From CAZEQJ01 sp964514385 (GTDB lineage Bacteria > Bacteroidota > Bacteroidia > Cytophagales > Cyclobacteriaceae): DNA of 53,872 nucleotides. The stretch is taken from assembly GCA_964514385.1 (NCBI GenBank), contig CAZEQJ010000024.1, forward strand, positions 1 to 53,872, written 5' to 3'. Shown here piece after piece: positions 15,260 through 25,100 of the stretch (its first letter is position 1; every line of letters begins with the position of its first letter). The position numbers and the translations under genes are program-made. The notes under the pieces are model-generated. The model was not told the DNA's origin, ran no database searches, and saw nothing but the letters and a program-made list of their open reading frames with translations.

Positions 15260-18037
15260 TTACGGTGCTGTATTTTCCTCAGTGTCTTGTTCAGTCGCAT
15301 CCAGCATCCATACGATAGATCTCGGGTTTTCCTCGCCATCAACACCTCGGTTCATTCTGGCATAGTTGGGTATGGCAATCATTTCTGATCCATCTTCCCA
15401 TTTTCCTTTCAATATGATCATTCCGCCCATCAAATCATCTCGCCATTCCGGCACCACAGGCTCATCACTCAAGGCAAGATTAATATTTTGATCCACCTCT
15501 TCTACATTATAGATCAGCGGACCATACCGAAGTGCCACACGACCCTGATTTGCTTCTACTCTTGGATCTGCCTTTATGCGCTGCACTTTCATGGGTATAC
15601 CAAACTCAATTTTATCTCCGGCATTCCATGTTCTGTTAATTTCAACATAGCCGTTTATAGGATTAATCTCCATATCCTCACCATTTACACGAAGATATTC
15701 CAGACCGGACACCTCAGGTGTTGAGGTATATATGGCTGATGTATTTCTATCAGGAACTCGAATGAACATCGAAAACTGCTTTTCTGCCTCTGGGTTTACT
15801 GTAATAGCTACATCGCCCTTCCAGGGATAGTCAGTTTCCTGTATCAGCGTCACATTAGTGCCTGCCACATTTTCTACGGTGACTGTACTGCCATTGTAGA
15901 GGTTGGCATAGATGGCCTCGGCATCTTTCATATACGACCAGGTTGGGACCATCAGCAAGGTGCGGGGTATATTACCTACACAGCACGGGCATCCATGCCA
16001 TGGATATCGGTCACGGTTGGTACTCAGTGGATTTTGATAATAAAAATTCTTTCCCTCATCATCCAGTGAGCCCAGCAGGGCGTTGTACATACTTTCCTCA
16101 TATAGATCGGCATAGCGGGCATCATGATAGGCCAGGTTCATTTTATATTGAAAAAAGATAAGCCCGCAGGTAGAGCATGACTCACAATATGCATTGTTAC
16201 GTAGACTATAATTTGGGCCAAAGCCTTCAGACGTCTCACCGCTACCAATGCCGCCTGTCACGTAGTATTTTTTATTGACGATATTATCCCATAATGAAGC
16301 CACGGCACTTTGATAATCATGATCACCGGTTTCTGCGGCAATATCCGCCATACCTGAATAATTGTAAGTGGCTCTTACGGCATGACCTACTGCCTCATAC
16401 TGTTGCTGAACGGGCACATGGCTTTGATCATACTCGCTTTGTCTGTCTTCAAAGACACTTCGGTTGTCAAGGAGAAACTTAGCCAGACTGATGTAGTTGT
16501 CACCCGCACCATTTCCTTCCATATCATTTACAAAACGCCCGAAGCGCACTAATGCCTGCTCCATTTCCTGATGTTCGTCATACCAGACTTTTTTTCCTTC
16601 TTCAGGACCGATATTGGCTACCCAGCAATCTGCCAGCTTTTTGGCAGCATCATATAATCGGGTATCCTGTCCATTAGTTAGCGTGTAATGGTTAATAGCT
16701 GATTCAATGAAATATCCGGCCACATATCCTTCATGATTACGGATATAATCGACATCCCATCTTTCCTCCCAGTTGCTATTGGGTCTGCGGGCCGTATACG
16801 CTGTTTGCAAATACCCATCGGGTTCCTGAGCTGCGAGTATGATCGGAATCCATTTGTCAAGTGTTTTCCTGAAAAGCTCCTGCGCTGCCATGATTTCAGG
16901 ATCTCCGTTGGAGTCTACCATTAGCGCAATACACATCGATTCAACGGTCTGATGTACCCAGGCATTGGAGAATACGTAGCCTTTATGCGGGGTATATTCT
17001 TCACCTCGTATTGCTTTGGCAGCATTGACGAAGTTGTCAAGACCCCCAGTATTAAGTTCACTATCCTCAATCTGTCGGATGCAATGCGGTATCCACTCTG
17101 TAATGATAGCTTTGGCCCGGTTGTTCCATAGTGGATTATCAATAGCAAAATCTTTGGTATATACTACTTCCAGCCGTTGAGCTTTTGGAGGATCAATTAC
17201 ATTTACCTTGAGAGTGGATGTGGTGGTTTGACCATCATCGGTTACGGAAAGGGCAAGTGTATATTCCCCCATATTTTCAAAGGTGGCTGTAGTACTAAAT
17301 GTGTTTTTATCTTCAAAACTTACCTTTCCCGGACCATCTACTTTTTTCCACTGTATTTTTTCAGGTTCACTGATTGATATAGCGCTACCATTAAGATAGG
17401 TCTTTCCTTCAGGAACAACTGACCTGTCTATTCCGGCATCAACCACAGGAGGATAGGGGCTGTATCGGGAAGGCACTACTGCCCACTCCAGCAGGCCGAC
17501 AAGAGCTCTGCGTGTTTCAACTTCACCGTTATCTTCATCTACATCTTCGTATGTCCCCGGTACAACGACAAGACGAAGACTGTTTGTTTCTACTTCGTCA
17601 AAAGTAACAGTGTCCGGGATTTTTATGGAAGGAGTATAATCACCCAGATCAATGGCGATATATTCCTCACCTGACTGATATTGTAGCTCAAAGGCATTGG
17701 GTAGCTGATAGCGCTCGTCATTGTCCCACCAGCTCATGACTACCTTATTGATAGTCACCGGTTGTGACCAGTTGTATTGCACATAAGTGGAGGAGTCGCG
17801 TGTCCAGGCTACATAGGAGTCATTCCATCCTACCTCCTCTGCCGGAATGATGCCGTCACGAAGGGCATCTGCTCTTTCACCCCTAACTTCATCCCTGTCA
17901 TTTTGAATGATCGCCACCCTTGCCAGGTTTATTTCATTGAGGTCAGGTTTGGTGCTGGTACAGGCGATTAATAGCATCATGGGCATATTTAGAAGCCATG
18001 TTCTTTTGGTCGAAATTTTCTTCTTAAAAATGTTCAT
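15260..18037 (-). CDS. GH127-family glycoside hydrolase lipoprotein (beta-L-arabinofuranosidase-like)
   Basis: 925 residues. Lipobox LIAC gives mature cysteine C26. Order: F5/8-type-C-like beta domain (about 40-190; VQYNWSQPVTINKVVMSWWD), an Ig/PKD-like domain (about 195-285), then the GH127/DUF1680 (alpha/alpha)6 catalytic domain (about 290-910). The family's zinc-thiolate site is intact: E619 and C621 in YCESC, and C685-C686 in GCPCCVGN, where the second CC cysteine is the nucleophile in HypBA1. A Glu at about 604 fits the acid/base. The extra N-terminal domains make it larger than the roughly 650-residue norm. The likely role is removing beta-L-arabinofuranose from plant or algal glycans at the cell surface. 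No SusC/SusD pair is adjacent, so it is not in a classical polysaccharide-utilisation locus here. Confidence 0.9.
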   Translation of the reverse strand: MNIFKKKISTKRTWLLNMPMMLLIACTSTKPDLNEINLARVAIIQNDRDEVRGERADALRDGIIPAEEVGWNDSYVAWTRDSSTYVQYNWSQPVTINKVVMSWWDNDERYQLPNAFELQYQSGEEYIAIDLGDYTPSIKIPDTVTFDEVETNSLRLVVVPGTYEDVDEDNGEVETRRALVGLLEWAVVPSRYSPYPPVVDAGIDRSVVPEGKTYLNGSAISISEPEKIQWKKVDGPGKVSFEDKNTFSTTATFENMGEYTLALSVTDDGQTTTSTLKVNVIDPPKAQRLEVVYTKDFAIDNPLWNNRAKAIITEWIPHCIRQIEDSELNTGGLDNFVNAAKAIRGEEYTPHKGYVFSNAWVHQTVESMCIALMVDSNGDPEIMAAQELFRKTLDKWIPIILAAQEPDGYLQTAYTARRPNSNWEERWDVDYIRNHEGYVAGYFIESAINHYTLTNGQDTRLYDAAKKLADCWVANIGPEEGKKVWYDEHQEMEQALVRFGRFVNDMEGNGAGDNYISLAKFLLDNRSVFEDRQSEYDQSHVPVQQQYEAVGHAVRATYNYSGMADIAAETGDHDYQSAVASLWDNIVNKKYYVTGGIGSGETSEGFGPNYSLRNNAYCESCSTCGLIFFQYKMNLAYHDARYADLYEESMYNALLGSLDDEGKNFYYQNPLSTNRDRYPWHGCPCCVGNIPRTLLMVPTWSYMKDAEAIYANLYNGSTVTVENVAGTNVTLIQETDYPWKGDVAITVNPEAEKQFSMFIRVPDRNTSAIYTSTPEVSGLEYLRVNGEDMEINPINGYVEINRTWNAGDKIEFGIPMKVQRIKADPRVEANQGRVALRYGPLIYNVEEVDQNINLALSDEPVVPEWRDDLMGGMIILKGKWEDGSEMIAIPNYARMNRGVDGEENPRSIVWMLDATEQDTEENTAP

Positions 18038-18126
18038 ATCAAAACGTTACTTTGAGGCTATCTCAAAATTCTTAAAACATTTTTGAAAAAGAAATGCCGC
18101 TCATCAAGTAATTATACTGACAGACA

Positions 18127-20064
18127 TCACCATACCACAGTTGTCACAGGGGATGTGAAAATATTCATATATTCATCATCGAGGAGTGCTACAATTAATT
18201 CGCATCCATTGGTGTTGGCTGGTTTTTTCACAATGATATTACCATTTTCGACTAATCCTGAGGCCCTTCTTACCCACCGTTCATCTATTTTAAAATAGAT
18301 TTCATAGTGTTTTACGTAATCCGCGGCTTCCACCTGAATAATTATTTCATTTTCAGAAACCACCGGTGATGTAAGCGTAATTTCTTTCATCGTCTTTCTA
18401 CATTCAAAAGGACCCAGCGCTTGGGATTTATTTCCCGCCTTGTCTGAGGCAGAAATCCAGATGTAACCGTCATGGCTGATCTCATATGTGTCGTCCGGTA
18501 CGGCCACCAAAATCAGGGAGTCAGGTTGACTGATGCTACCACTGAAAAAATGAAAAGCATGAATATCCGGATGTGTCGGATATGAAAAATGAAATCTGAG
18601 TGAATTTCCGGTATTCTCGTATGAAGTCAGTGAGGGAGCAGGGGGAGGAATAATATCCGGCAGCTCAATTTCCATCGTATCGGAGGGCTCGCTTTCATTA
18701 TACCAGGCATCAAGAGCCGTGATATAATAATAAGCGAACCGGTTTAAATGACCGGTTTTGAGTGTATCCTGAAAGCGGGTCGATTCAATCCGTGAGGAGG
18801 GTACCTGTGTAAATGGCCCTTCTTTATTATTTGACTTGTATATACGGAATTGTGTTGCGTTTTCCTGCTGCCATTGGATAGTAAGTACACTGCTGCTCTC
18901 AATAGTATAGCTGGAAATAACCGGAGGTAAAGGAGCGATGGTATCGGCCACCTGGTGAAGATAAGGGAAGGAAGTGTAGTCATTTCCATAGATATCCTCA
19001 CACTCAAGACGAAAATAGCCTGAATAGCCGGAAATAAGCAGGCTGTCACGGTCAATGAGGTTGTTACTTATATTCTTATAAGGCCCGTCCTGATACTGTG
19101 AGAAAGAAATATACAAGGATGAAATGAACGCTTTTTCTTCTATTCCGGGAAGATTCCATCGCACCAATGTGTTTTCATTTGCCGGAGTAAAGCTGAGACT
19201 GACGGGTCGGTAAGTTAGCTCCCTGTGTGGGGTAATGGTGATTGTATCTGAATAAAAGGGCTCAGCAAATGCATCTATTCCTACAATGCGATAGATTTGA
19301 GGGGTATTAAGCATAACACTGTCCTTAAAATGAATGGTCTCATTGGGTTTGCCGGGAATTTTGGGTACGGTATGGAGACGAATGAAGTTGTTATCCCGTT
19401 TTTTTTCGACATAGTATCCTGTGAAACCGGAAACTGATCTCCACTTGATGTCAACCAAGGGGCCATTGGACTTAATAACTGCCATCGGCGCTTCCGGCCT
19501 GGTTATGGTCCGGTCAAGCGATTCGACCGTCCAGGCCGTATCTGAGTTTGTGGCAAATGTGAGTCGGTATACATATTCTTCTCCCGCTAATACATCATAG
19601 TCGGCAAACCGCAGGCCACTCAGCTCCGCTGCCAGAGGATCAAAATCTGCTGTCATAAGCTGCAGTGAAAGTCTGAGATTCTGATCATTTAAGTTTTGCA
19701 ACATGGTATTATTTGTTGCTATATTTTCAGAAAAAATGGCTTCAGCAGCGGTAGCTACCATATCATTTTCCGTGTAATATGGCTGCCAGGCCGACAATGG
19801 TGCTAATTTGATAATGCCAAGCTCTATTTTTTCAGGTGGAATATAGCTACCGGCACGCCGGATGGTAACCCTTTCCAGTTTATACCCTTCCTGCAGTCCG
19901 CGTTGCCATGATGCATAGTCTTTGGGTGCCCAACGCAAAATGATTTCACTATCATTATGTGTGCTTATCATTGTAAAATGGTCGCTTTGGCATAAAGCGA
20001 TGAACGGAAAAAAGAATACGAAGACAAGATTTTTTAGTGGTGGCATAATATAAAAATAATGCAA
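18127..20064 (-). CDS. Exported fibronectin type III-repeat protein
   Basis: 645 residues. Signal peptide near MPPLKNLVFVFFFPFIALCQ; the second ATG at 20046 is the more likely start. The mature protein contains several fibronectin-III-like modules. Recurrent signs are W-x-x-x-G-x-x-x-Y-x-V/I-x-K strands (DIKWRSVSGFTGYYVEKKRD; IQWQQENATQFRIYKSNNKE) and linkers such as DTIAPLPPVISSYTI and DIIPPPAPSLTSYEN. No catalytic domain is visible. Such proteins are usually surface adhesins or structural parts. It lies 13 bp downstream of the sigma-factor partner gene, so the three genes form one unit. No T9SS C-terminal sorting domain was recognised. Confidence 0.75.
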   Translation of the reverse strand: MHYFYIMPPLKNLVFVFFFPFIALCQSDHFTMISTHNDSEIILRWAPKDYASWQRGLQEGYKLERVTIRRAGSYIPPEKIELGIIKLAPLSAWQPYYTENDMVATAAEAIFSENIATNNTMLQNLNDQNLRLSLQLMTADFDPLAAELSGLRFADYDVLAGEEYVYRLTFATNSDTAWTVESLDRTITRPEAPMAVIKSNGPLVDIKWRSVSGFTGYYVEKKRDNNFIRLHTVPKIPGKPNETIHFKDSVMLNTPQIYRIVGIDAFAEPFYSDTITITPHRELTYRPVSLSFTPANENTLVRWNLPGIEEKAFISSLYISFSQYQDGPYKNISNNLIDRDSLLISGYSGYFRLECEDIYGNDYTSFPYLHQVADTIAPLPPVISSYTIESSSVLTIQWQQENATQFRIYKSNNKEGPFTQVPSSRIESTRFQDTLKTGHLNRFAYYYITALDAWYNESEPSDTMEIELPDIIPPPAPSLTSYENTGNSLRFHFSYPTHPDIHAFHFFSGSISQPDSLILVAVPDDTYEISHDGYIWISASDKAGNKSQALGPFECRKTMKEITLTSPVVSENEIIIQVEAADYVKHYEIYFKIDERWVRRASGLVENGNIIVKKPANTNGCELIVALLDDEYMNIFTSPVTTVVW

Positions 20065-20077
20065 GTTGAAATATTAG

Positions 20078-20644
20078 TCAAGCGGATTGCATCTCACGTA
20101 TAAGACGGCTAAGTTTTTTATATTTCTTTCTGTATAGCACCAGCAGGTACAGTTCAGTGATACCCCATAAAATCAATGTTACTATAAATAGTCCGATCAA
20201 AAACAGTGGATCCATCAGAAAGGAAAAATTACGTTCAGCAATAAATGCGCCACCAATAAAAGCAAAAGCTATTAATATCAGCATCCCCCAGCGGTAGTGC
20301 ATGAGAAATTTTCTGAATAACGTCCTTACCTCTATCAGGTATTGTAATGTGGGAAGTGACCTGTTGAGATTATTGAATTTTTTTAATGTCCACAAAAGGT
20401 ACCAAAACATAATGAGGTAAAAAGGTGTCAGCAATAGAATAAAATCGTAGTCTTTATTTATAAACAGCCAAACATAAAATAGCAGCATAAACACAGCATT
20501 GACTATTATTTCGCCCAGTAAAGTAAGGCCTAGTCTCTCGGAAAGGCTTCTTTTTCTTCGGCCCAGGGCTTTTGGTTGAACAGAAGACGTCTGTTCAGCA
20601 GTTTTTTGCCATATTTTTAATATATCGTCATCCGGTCTTTCCAT
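20078..20644 (-). CDS. Four-TM membrane protein, candidate partner of the ECF sigma factor
   Basis: 188 residues. A cytoplasmic N-terminus of about 35 residues (DDDILKIWQKTAEQTSS) is followed by four transmembrane helices (around 38-58, 67-88, 118-138 and 143-172) and a basic tail. The gene overlaps the sigma-factor gene by 17 bp, the usual arrangement for an anti-sigma factor. No zinc-binding HxxxCxxC motif is seen, so if it is an anti-sigma it is of a non-ZAS type. The function is inferred from position only. Confidence 0.6.
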   Translation of the reverse strand: MERPDDDILKIWQKTAEQTSSVQPKALGRRKRSLSERLGLTLLGEIIVNAVFMLLFYVWLFINKDYDFILLLTPFYLIMFWYLLWTLKKFNNLNRSLPTLQYLIEVRTLFRKFLMHYRWGMLILIAFAFIGGAFIAERNFSFLMDPLFLIGLFIVTLILWGITELYLLVLYRKKYKKLSRLIREMQSA

Positions 20645-21119
20645 TCATTATTGTTTTTAGGTTTTTTCTGATACGGTTGAGTTTCACCCCTACATTTGAA
20701 ACACTGATACCCGTGATCTCGGCCATTTCAGCATATGACTTTTCTTCAAGAAAGAGCATTATGAGTCCTCTGTCGATTTCAGGCAGTTTACGAATGGCAC
20801 GGTATAGATTCCTGATATCTTCTTCCAGGTAGTTTTCTTCATCAATAAAATCACGATCTCCCAGACTTTCAGTAACCCAGCGCCTGCTTGTCCTTACCTG
20901 CCCAAGGCAAGTATTTAATGCCACCCTGTATATGTAGGAGCTGAGTTTTGATGCTCCCCTGAAAGAATGAAGTGATTTCCATACCTGTATGAGTATTTCC
21001 TGATATATATCATCGTAGTCCTCTCTTGTGGGAGCGTAAAGGCGGCACATTTTATGAAAAATGCCTTCATGCTCCCTTACTACCTTATCAAAATCGAATG
21101 ATTTTAAATCAGTCATCAA
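20628..21119 (-). CDS. RNA polymerase sigma factor, ECF type
   Basis: 163 residues. Region 2 (HKMCRLYAPTREDYDDIYQE, then IYRVALNTCLGQVRTSRR) and region 4 (RKLPEIDRGLIMLFLEEKSY, then VSNVGVKLNRIRKNLKTI) are complete. ECF sigma factors redirect RNA polymerase to a small regulon, often envelope stress or surface functions. It is first in an operon with a four-TM protein and a fibronectin-III protein, and divergent from a TraB/GumN gene, so either of those units may be its target. Confidence 0.92.
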   Translation of the reverse strand: MMTDLKSFDFDKVVREHEGIFHKMCRLYAPTREDYDDIYQEILIQVWKSLHSFRGASKLSSYIYRVALNTCLGQVRTSRRWVTESLGDRDFIDEENYLEEDIRNLYRAIRKLPEIDRGLIMLFLEEKSYAEMAEITGISVSNVGVKLNRIRKNLKTIMNGKTG

Positions 21120-21216
21120 CTATAAGTGAGTGGTAACGGAAATTTCTTACATTTTTTCTGAATTAATTGTAATAAATGAAAGAAGTCCGCAACCTATCAA
21201 TAAAAAGATAATAATT

Positions 21217-22119
21217 ATGATGAAAAAACTACTTACTGTAATGCTACTCTTTTTCTTTGGTTTTGGTGTCGGAAAGGGAGTAGCCGCCATTGTTCTTCCT
21301 GATAGTTCTGGTAAAGATGAGGATGAATCGTTGCTTTGGAAAGTTACCGGAAATGGTCTTGAGGAGCCATCTTATATTTTCGGCACAATTCACCTGATGT
21401 GTGAAAATCAGTTTAGCTTCCCTGATCAGCTGACTGAGCTTATCAAAGCATCAGATCGTGTGGTACTTGAGCTGGACATGGATGATCCCCAGATGATGTC
21501 AAAAATGCAGCAATTGTCGATTAATCCGGGAATGAAAAATATTAAGGAGTACCTTAAGGAAGATGAAATAAAGCTACTGGATGATTTTTTCAAAACCAAT
21601 TTCAATGCCGGCATCGACCAGATGGGGGTTTTAAAACCTTTCGTTATCCAGTCTATGATGTACGTTGGTCTTAGTGAATGTCCCATCAAATCATATGAAA
21701 TGGAAATCGTAGCTGCTGCCCAGCAGGCGCAGCTGGAGGTTCTGGGGCTGGAAACTATAGAATTTCAAATGAGTATCTTCGACAATATTGACCAGGAAGA
21801 GCAGATAGAATGGCTGATAAAATACCTGAACGACCAGGACAGCTTCACCGAAGAATTTTCCCAAATGGTGGATCTTTATAAGAAGCAAAAGCTTTCAAAG
21901 TTGGTAAATATGATCAATGATTCTCCTGAATATCAGGATCATGCGGCTGTATTGCTAGATAACCGCAACGAAAACTGGATTGAGAAACTGGAAGAATATT
22001 TTATGGAAGGCTCTTCTTTCATTGCCGTAGGTGCGGGCCATCTCGGCTCAGAGAAAGGAGTGATAGAACTACTTAGGGAAGAAGGTTATACAGTGGATCC
22101 GGTGAAGCTGGTATTTTAA
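21217..22119 (+). CDS. Exported TraB/GumN family protein
   Basis: About 300 residues from the ATG at 21217, or 21220 (double Met, then a signal peptide MKKLLTVMLLFFFGFGVGKG). The longer frame from 21130 has no plausible leader. The family hallmarks are present: SYIFGTIHLMCENQFSFP near the N-terminus (GxxH), the central acidic VLELDM, and IAVGAGHLGSEKGVIELLRE near the C-terminus (GxxH). Family members are Tiki-like putative metalloproteases, though most bacterial ones are uncharacterised. It is divergent from the ECF sigma gene and its stop codon overlaps the stop of the giant protein gene by 3 bases. Confidence 0.85.
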   Translation: MMKKLLTVMLLFFFGFGVGKGVAAIVLPDSSGKDEDESLLWKVTGNGLEEPSYIFGTIHLMCENQFSFPDQLTELIKASDRVVLELDMDDPQMMSKMQQLSINPGMKNIKEYLKEDEIKLLDDFFKTNFNAGIDQMGVLKPFVIQSMMYVGLSECPIKSYEMEIVAAAQQAQLEVLGLETIEFQMSIFDNIDQEEQIEWLIKYLNDQDSFTEEFSQMVDLYKKQKLSKLVNMINDSPEYQDHAAVLLDNRNENWIEKLEEYFMEGSSFIAVGAGHLGSEKGVIELLREEGYTVDPVKLVF

Positions 22120-25100
22120 AGTCTCACGGAAACCGGGATGCTTGTGAAGGCATGATTATGATTGTCACGATATTGAAAAACCATCCCTAAACGACGCCCA
22201 TTGAAGGCAGGTATTTCGGATTCGATTGCCTGCCTTTGTTTTTGTGTTAAGACTCCATTGACTGAATAATCATATTTTATGCCATTCTGGATATCCATCA
22301 AGTCCCTTCTTGCTTTTTCAAACAGGTCTATCGTAATTCTTGACTGTGCTGTGTTCATTTCATCAGGCTGTGTAAAGGTGATATTGTCAGGCGTCTGATG
22401 TAACGAAATGGCATTCTCAGTAAGTGGGAGGTTGGCATCTCTATGTGTAATTACTGCTGATTTGGAAATATTCTGATATCTGTACACTGTATTTTCGAGT
22501 GCATCAAAATAAGGGTCTTCGGGGTCGAGATTAATTTGCAGCAATGCGTTGTAGAGATAATTGCCCAGATCAAAAGCATCAAATTTTTCGGGAAGTGTGA
22601 TATATAAATCGAGATTGAATACACCCGTAGGCAGGTTATCGCGGGTATAGACCGGCCTTCTGAATACCTGAACCTGTTCCATCAATGCTTCAAGTTTATC
22701 CTCAGGACTGCCATAGTCACTTACCCTGAACTGCCCGGTATATAGAATCTGGTCTTTTTCATCTTCAAGTGTTGAGGTTGCATTAAGTTCATTTAGCGTA
22801 AGGTTTCCACCTGCATCGTTTAGTTCAATAGCAGTAGAAGTGGTCACGACATTTTTATCAAGAGCATCTAATGTGATGCTTGCTTTTTTTACAAATTCAA
22901 ACTCGACAGGTATTCCGTTATTAAGTGTGGGGGGAATATCGAAATGAATTTTTTTACCTTCGTTTCGTAAGGATGTAGTATAAGAAATGCCACCCTGTTT
23001 CCATTCTACCACATATTGGTAACCTTGTTCAAACAGGTAGTTCTGATCGTACCTTAGTTCAATGTAACCAGCACTACCCGGGTAGGCATTGTACTGCCAT
23101 TGATAGGGAAAGGTGTTCATAATATTTTCCTGTGCTACATGGTTGGGTGCAGCTGCCGTAGTAAAGGTTGTTGTGGCAACAGTTGTCACCGGTTCACCAT
23201 TTTTTTGCACGGCAGCCCAGGTGTTGCCCGTTTTTTTCTCAAAAACAAGCTCTGCGTAAAGTTCTATCGGCTGCTCAGGAGGGAGCGAACCCTCAGTTTT
23301 CATTACGGCTATGCGGCCGTCCTCGCTGAATGTAATAGTACCGGGCAGTATATTGCCATTCGATTTTACATCAAACCGGTTTAGATGAAACCTATAGGTG
23401 TCATCCCCCATACCGAACGGGTAATCAATGGCATAGTTAAACACCAGCTGTGCCACACTAAAAATACTTACTTCTGCATCCTGATCAGCTGGTGTGATGC
23501 TTGCAATGATCTCTATTTCATCTAGCACAGCCTGATCGTTAGTCTGCATAACGCAGGCGTCACCATATTCAAAATTGAAATCTACATTTCCGGTTACCAG
23601 TCCATTCATAACATTATAGGAAAGGAACAGATTGCCCGTAAAATAGGAGGGGTTAGGCAGCATCGCTTGTGCCACAACTGCGGATTCGATTCGTGCAAAA
23701 ACGATCTTGCGTGCTTCTCCGAATAAGGTAAGGTTTAACCCAAAATCACCCATTATATACATATAAGCCTGGCCCTGGGCGTACCAACCGTTCATCCCGG
23801 GTGACTGGCCTGTATTTTGGCAAATGACATTATTGTATTGTTGCAGGTGTATATCAAAACCAGCATCCAGGATGAGCTGGGCAAATACTATGGATTCCTC
23901 TAGTTCAGGTGTCTGCACGGTCATATTGGCTCCAAAACCAAATCCGGACCCTGAGATCAGCACGGGATCATTTGAAGATAACCTCATCGGTTCCATACCA
24001 TTTTGCAGAAAGCGCTGGTCAAGTGCTGGCATAGGAGGGATTACCGAGCCAATAACAAAGTATCCGGAAAGCTGACCAACACCGAGAGCCTGAAGTCCGA
24101 TCCTGTTTTCAGGTTCTCCAACATAAATATACCATTGCTGCGGGTCAAAATGCATGACCATGCGGCCGGCATATCCTCCAGGACCTATTCCACGGATAAT
24201 ACCGCCTGCTACATTGACTATGGCATCGATATTGGCATGAAACTCACGGTTTTCTATGTTCATTTCCATGAAAAGGCTACCCGAAATGGCAGAGTTTGTG
24301 TTGTTCGCAGACGTATTCATACTTTGGATGGCCTCCACTGAGATGTCTGGGTTTTGCTGCAGCAGGTGAGCGATGCCGGTAAAGGTGATCCTGCTAAGAC
24401 CACCATTTTTACGGAAAGCCATTTCAAGAGAACTGTATGCATTGAAGGCCTGGATATTGGGGTGGCCCAGCAGTATATTTGCCCTGAAACCAAACCCGAT
24501 TGCTGCATCGGGAATATAGGTATTGCCTGAAGAAAATGTACCAATGGCATTAGGAGCATGGTCGTATTTCATATCCATATGCCGGAAGGCACCACCTCCA
24601 ATGCCGTAAAGACTAAAGTTGGGCGTAATAGGTACACCTCCGGATTGGATTAAAAGCAGGTCAAAATTCCAATAGCGCAGGTTATCAACATTTCCTACCA
24701 GCATCTGAGCTTCGCCTGCTATGCTGAGCGGCTGAATATCCACCGTGATGTTGCCCCTGAAACCTTTGCCATAAATTGGATCCTGGTCAAACATAATAAG
24801 GTTTCCGCTCACATGGAACGCTGACATACTTGCATTGATTGCCACTTCGTTAATTTCGGCGCCATCAAAGATATACCGGTTATCACTCCTCGTTGATACC
24901 AGTTCAAGTCGCGTATTTCCTCCAATTGCATTGTTATCTGAAGAGGTAAGCTGCAAATTCAGGTCAAACCCCAGTCTTACCTGCTGGGATGTAAACATCA
25001 CTTCCACATTTTCCAATTGAAATGGGAATACCCCGAGACCACCGGCACTATTACCTAAGGAAAAATTTCCGCCTCTGATCTCATCACCCACAATATACAG

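Noticed and set aside
15260..18037. Classical polysaccharide utilisation locus
   Set aside because: No SusC-like TonB receptor, SusD-like lipoprotein or hybrid two-component sensor is found around the GH127 gene.
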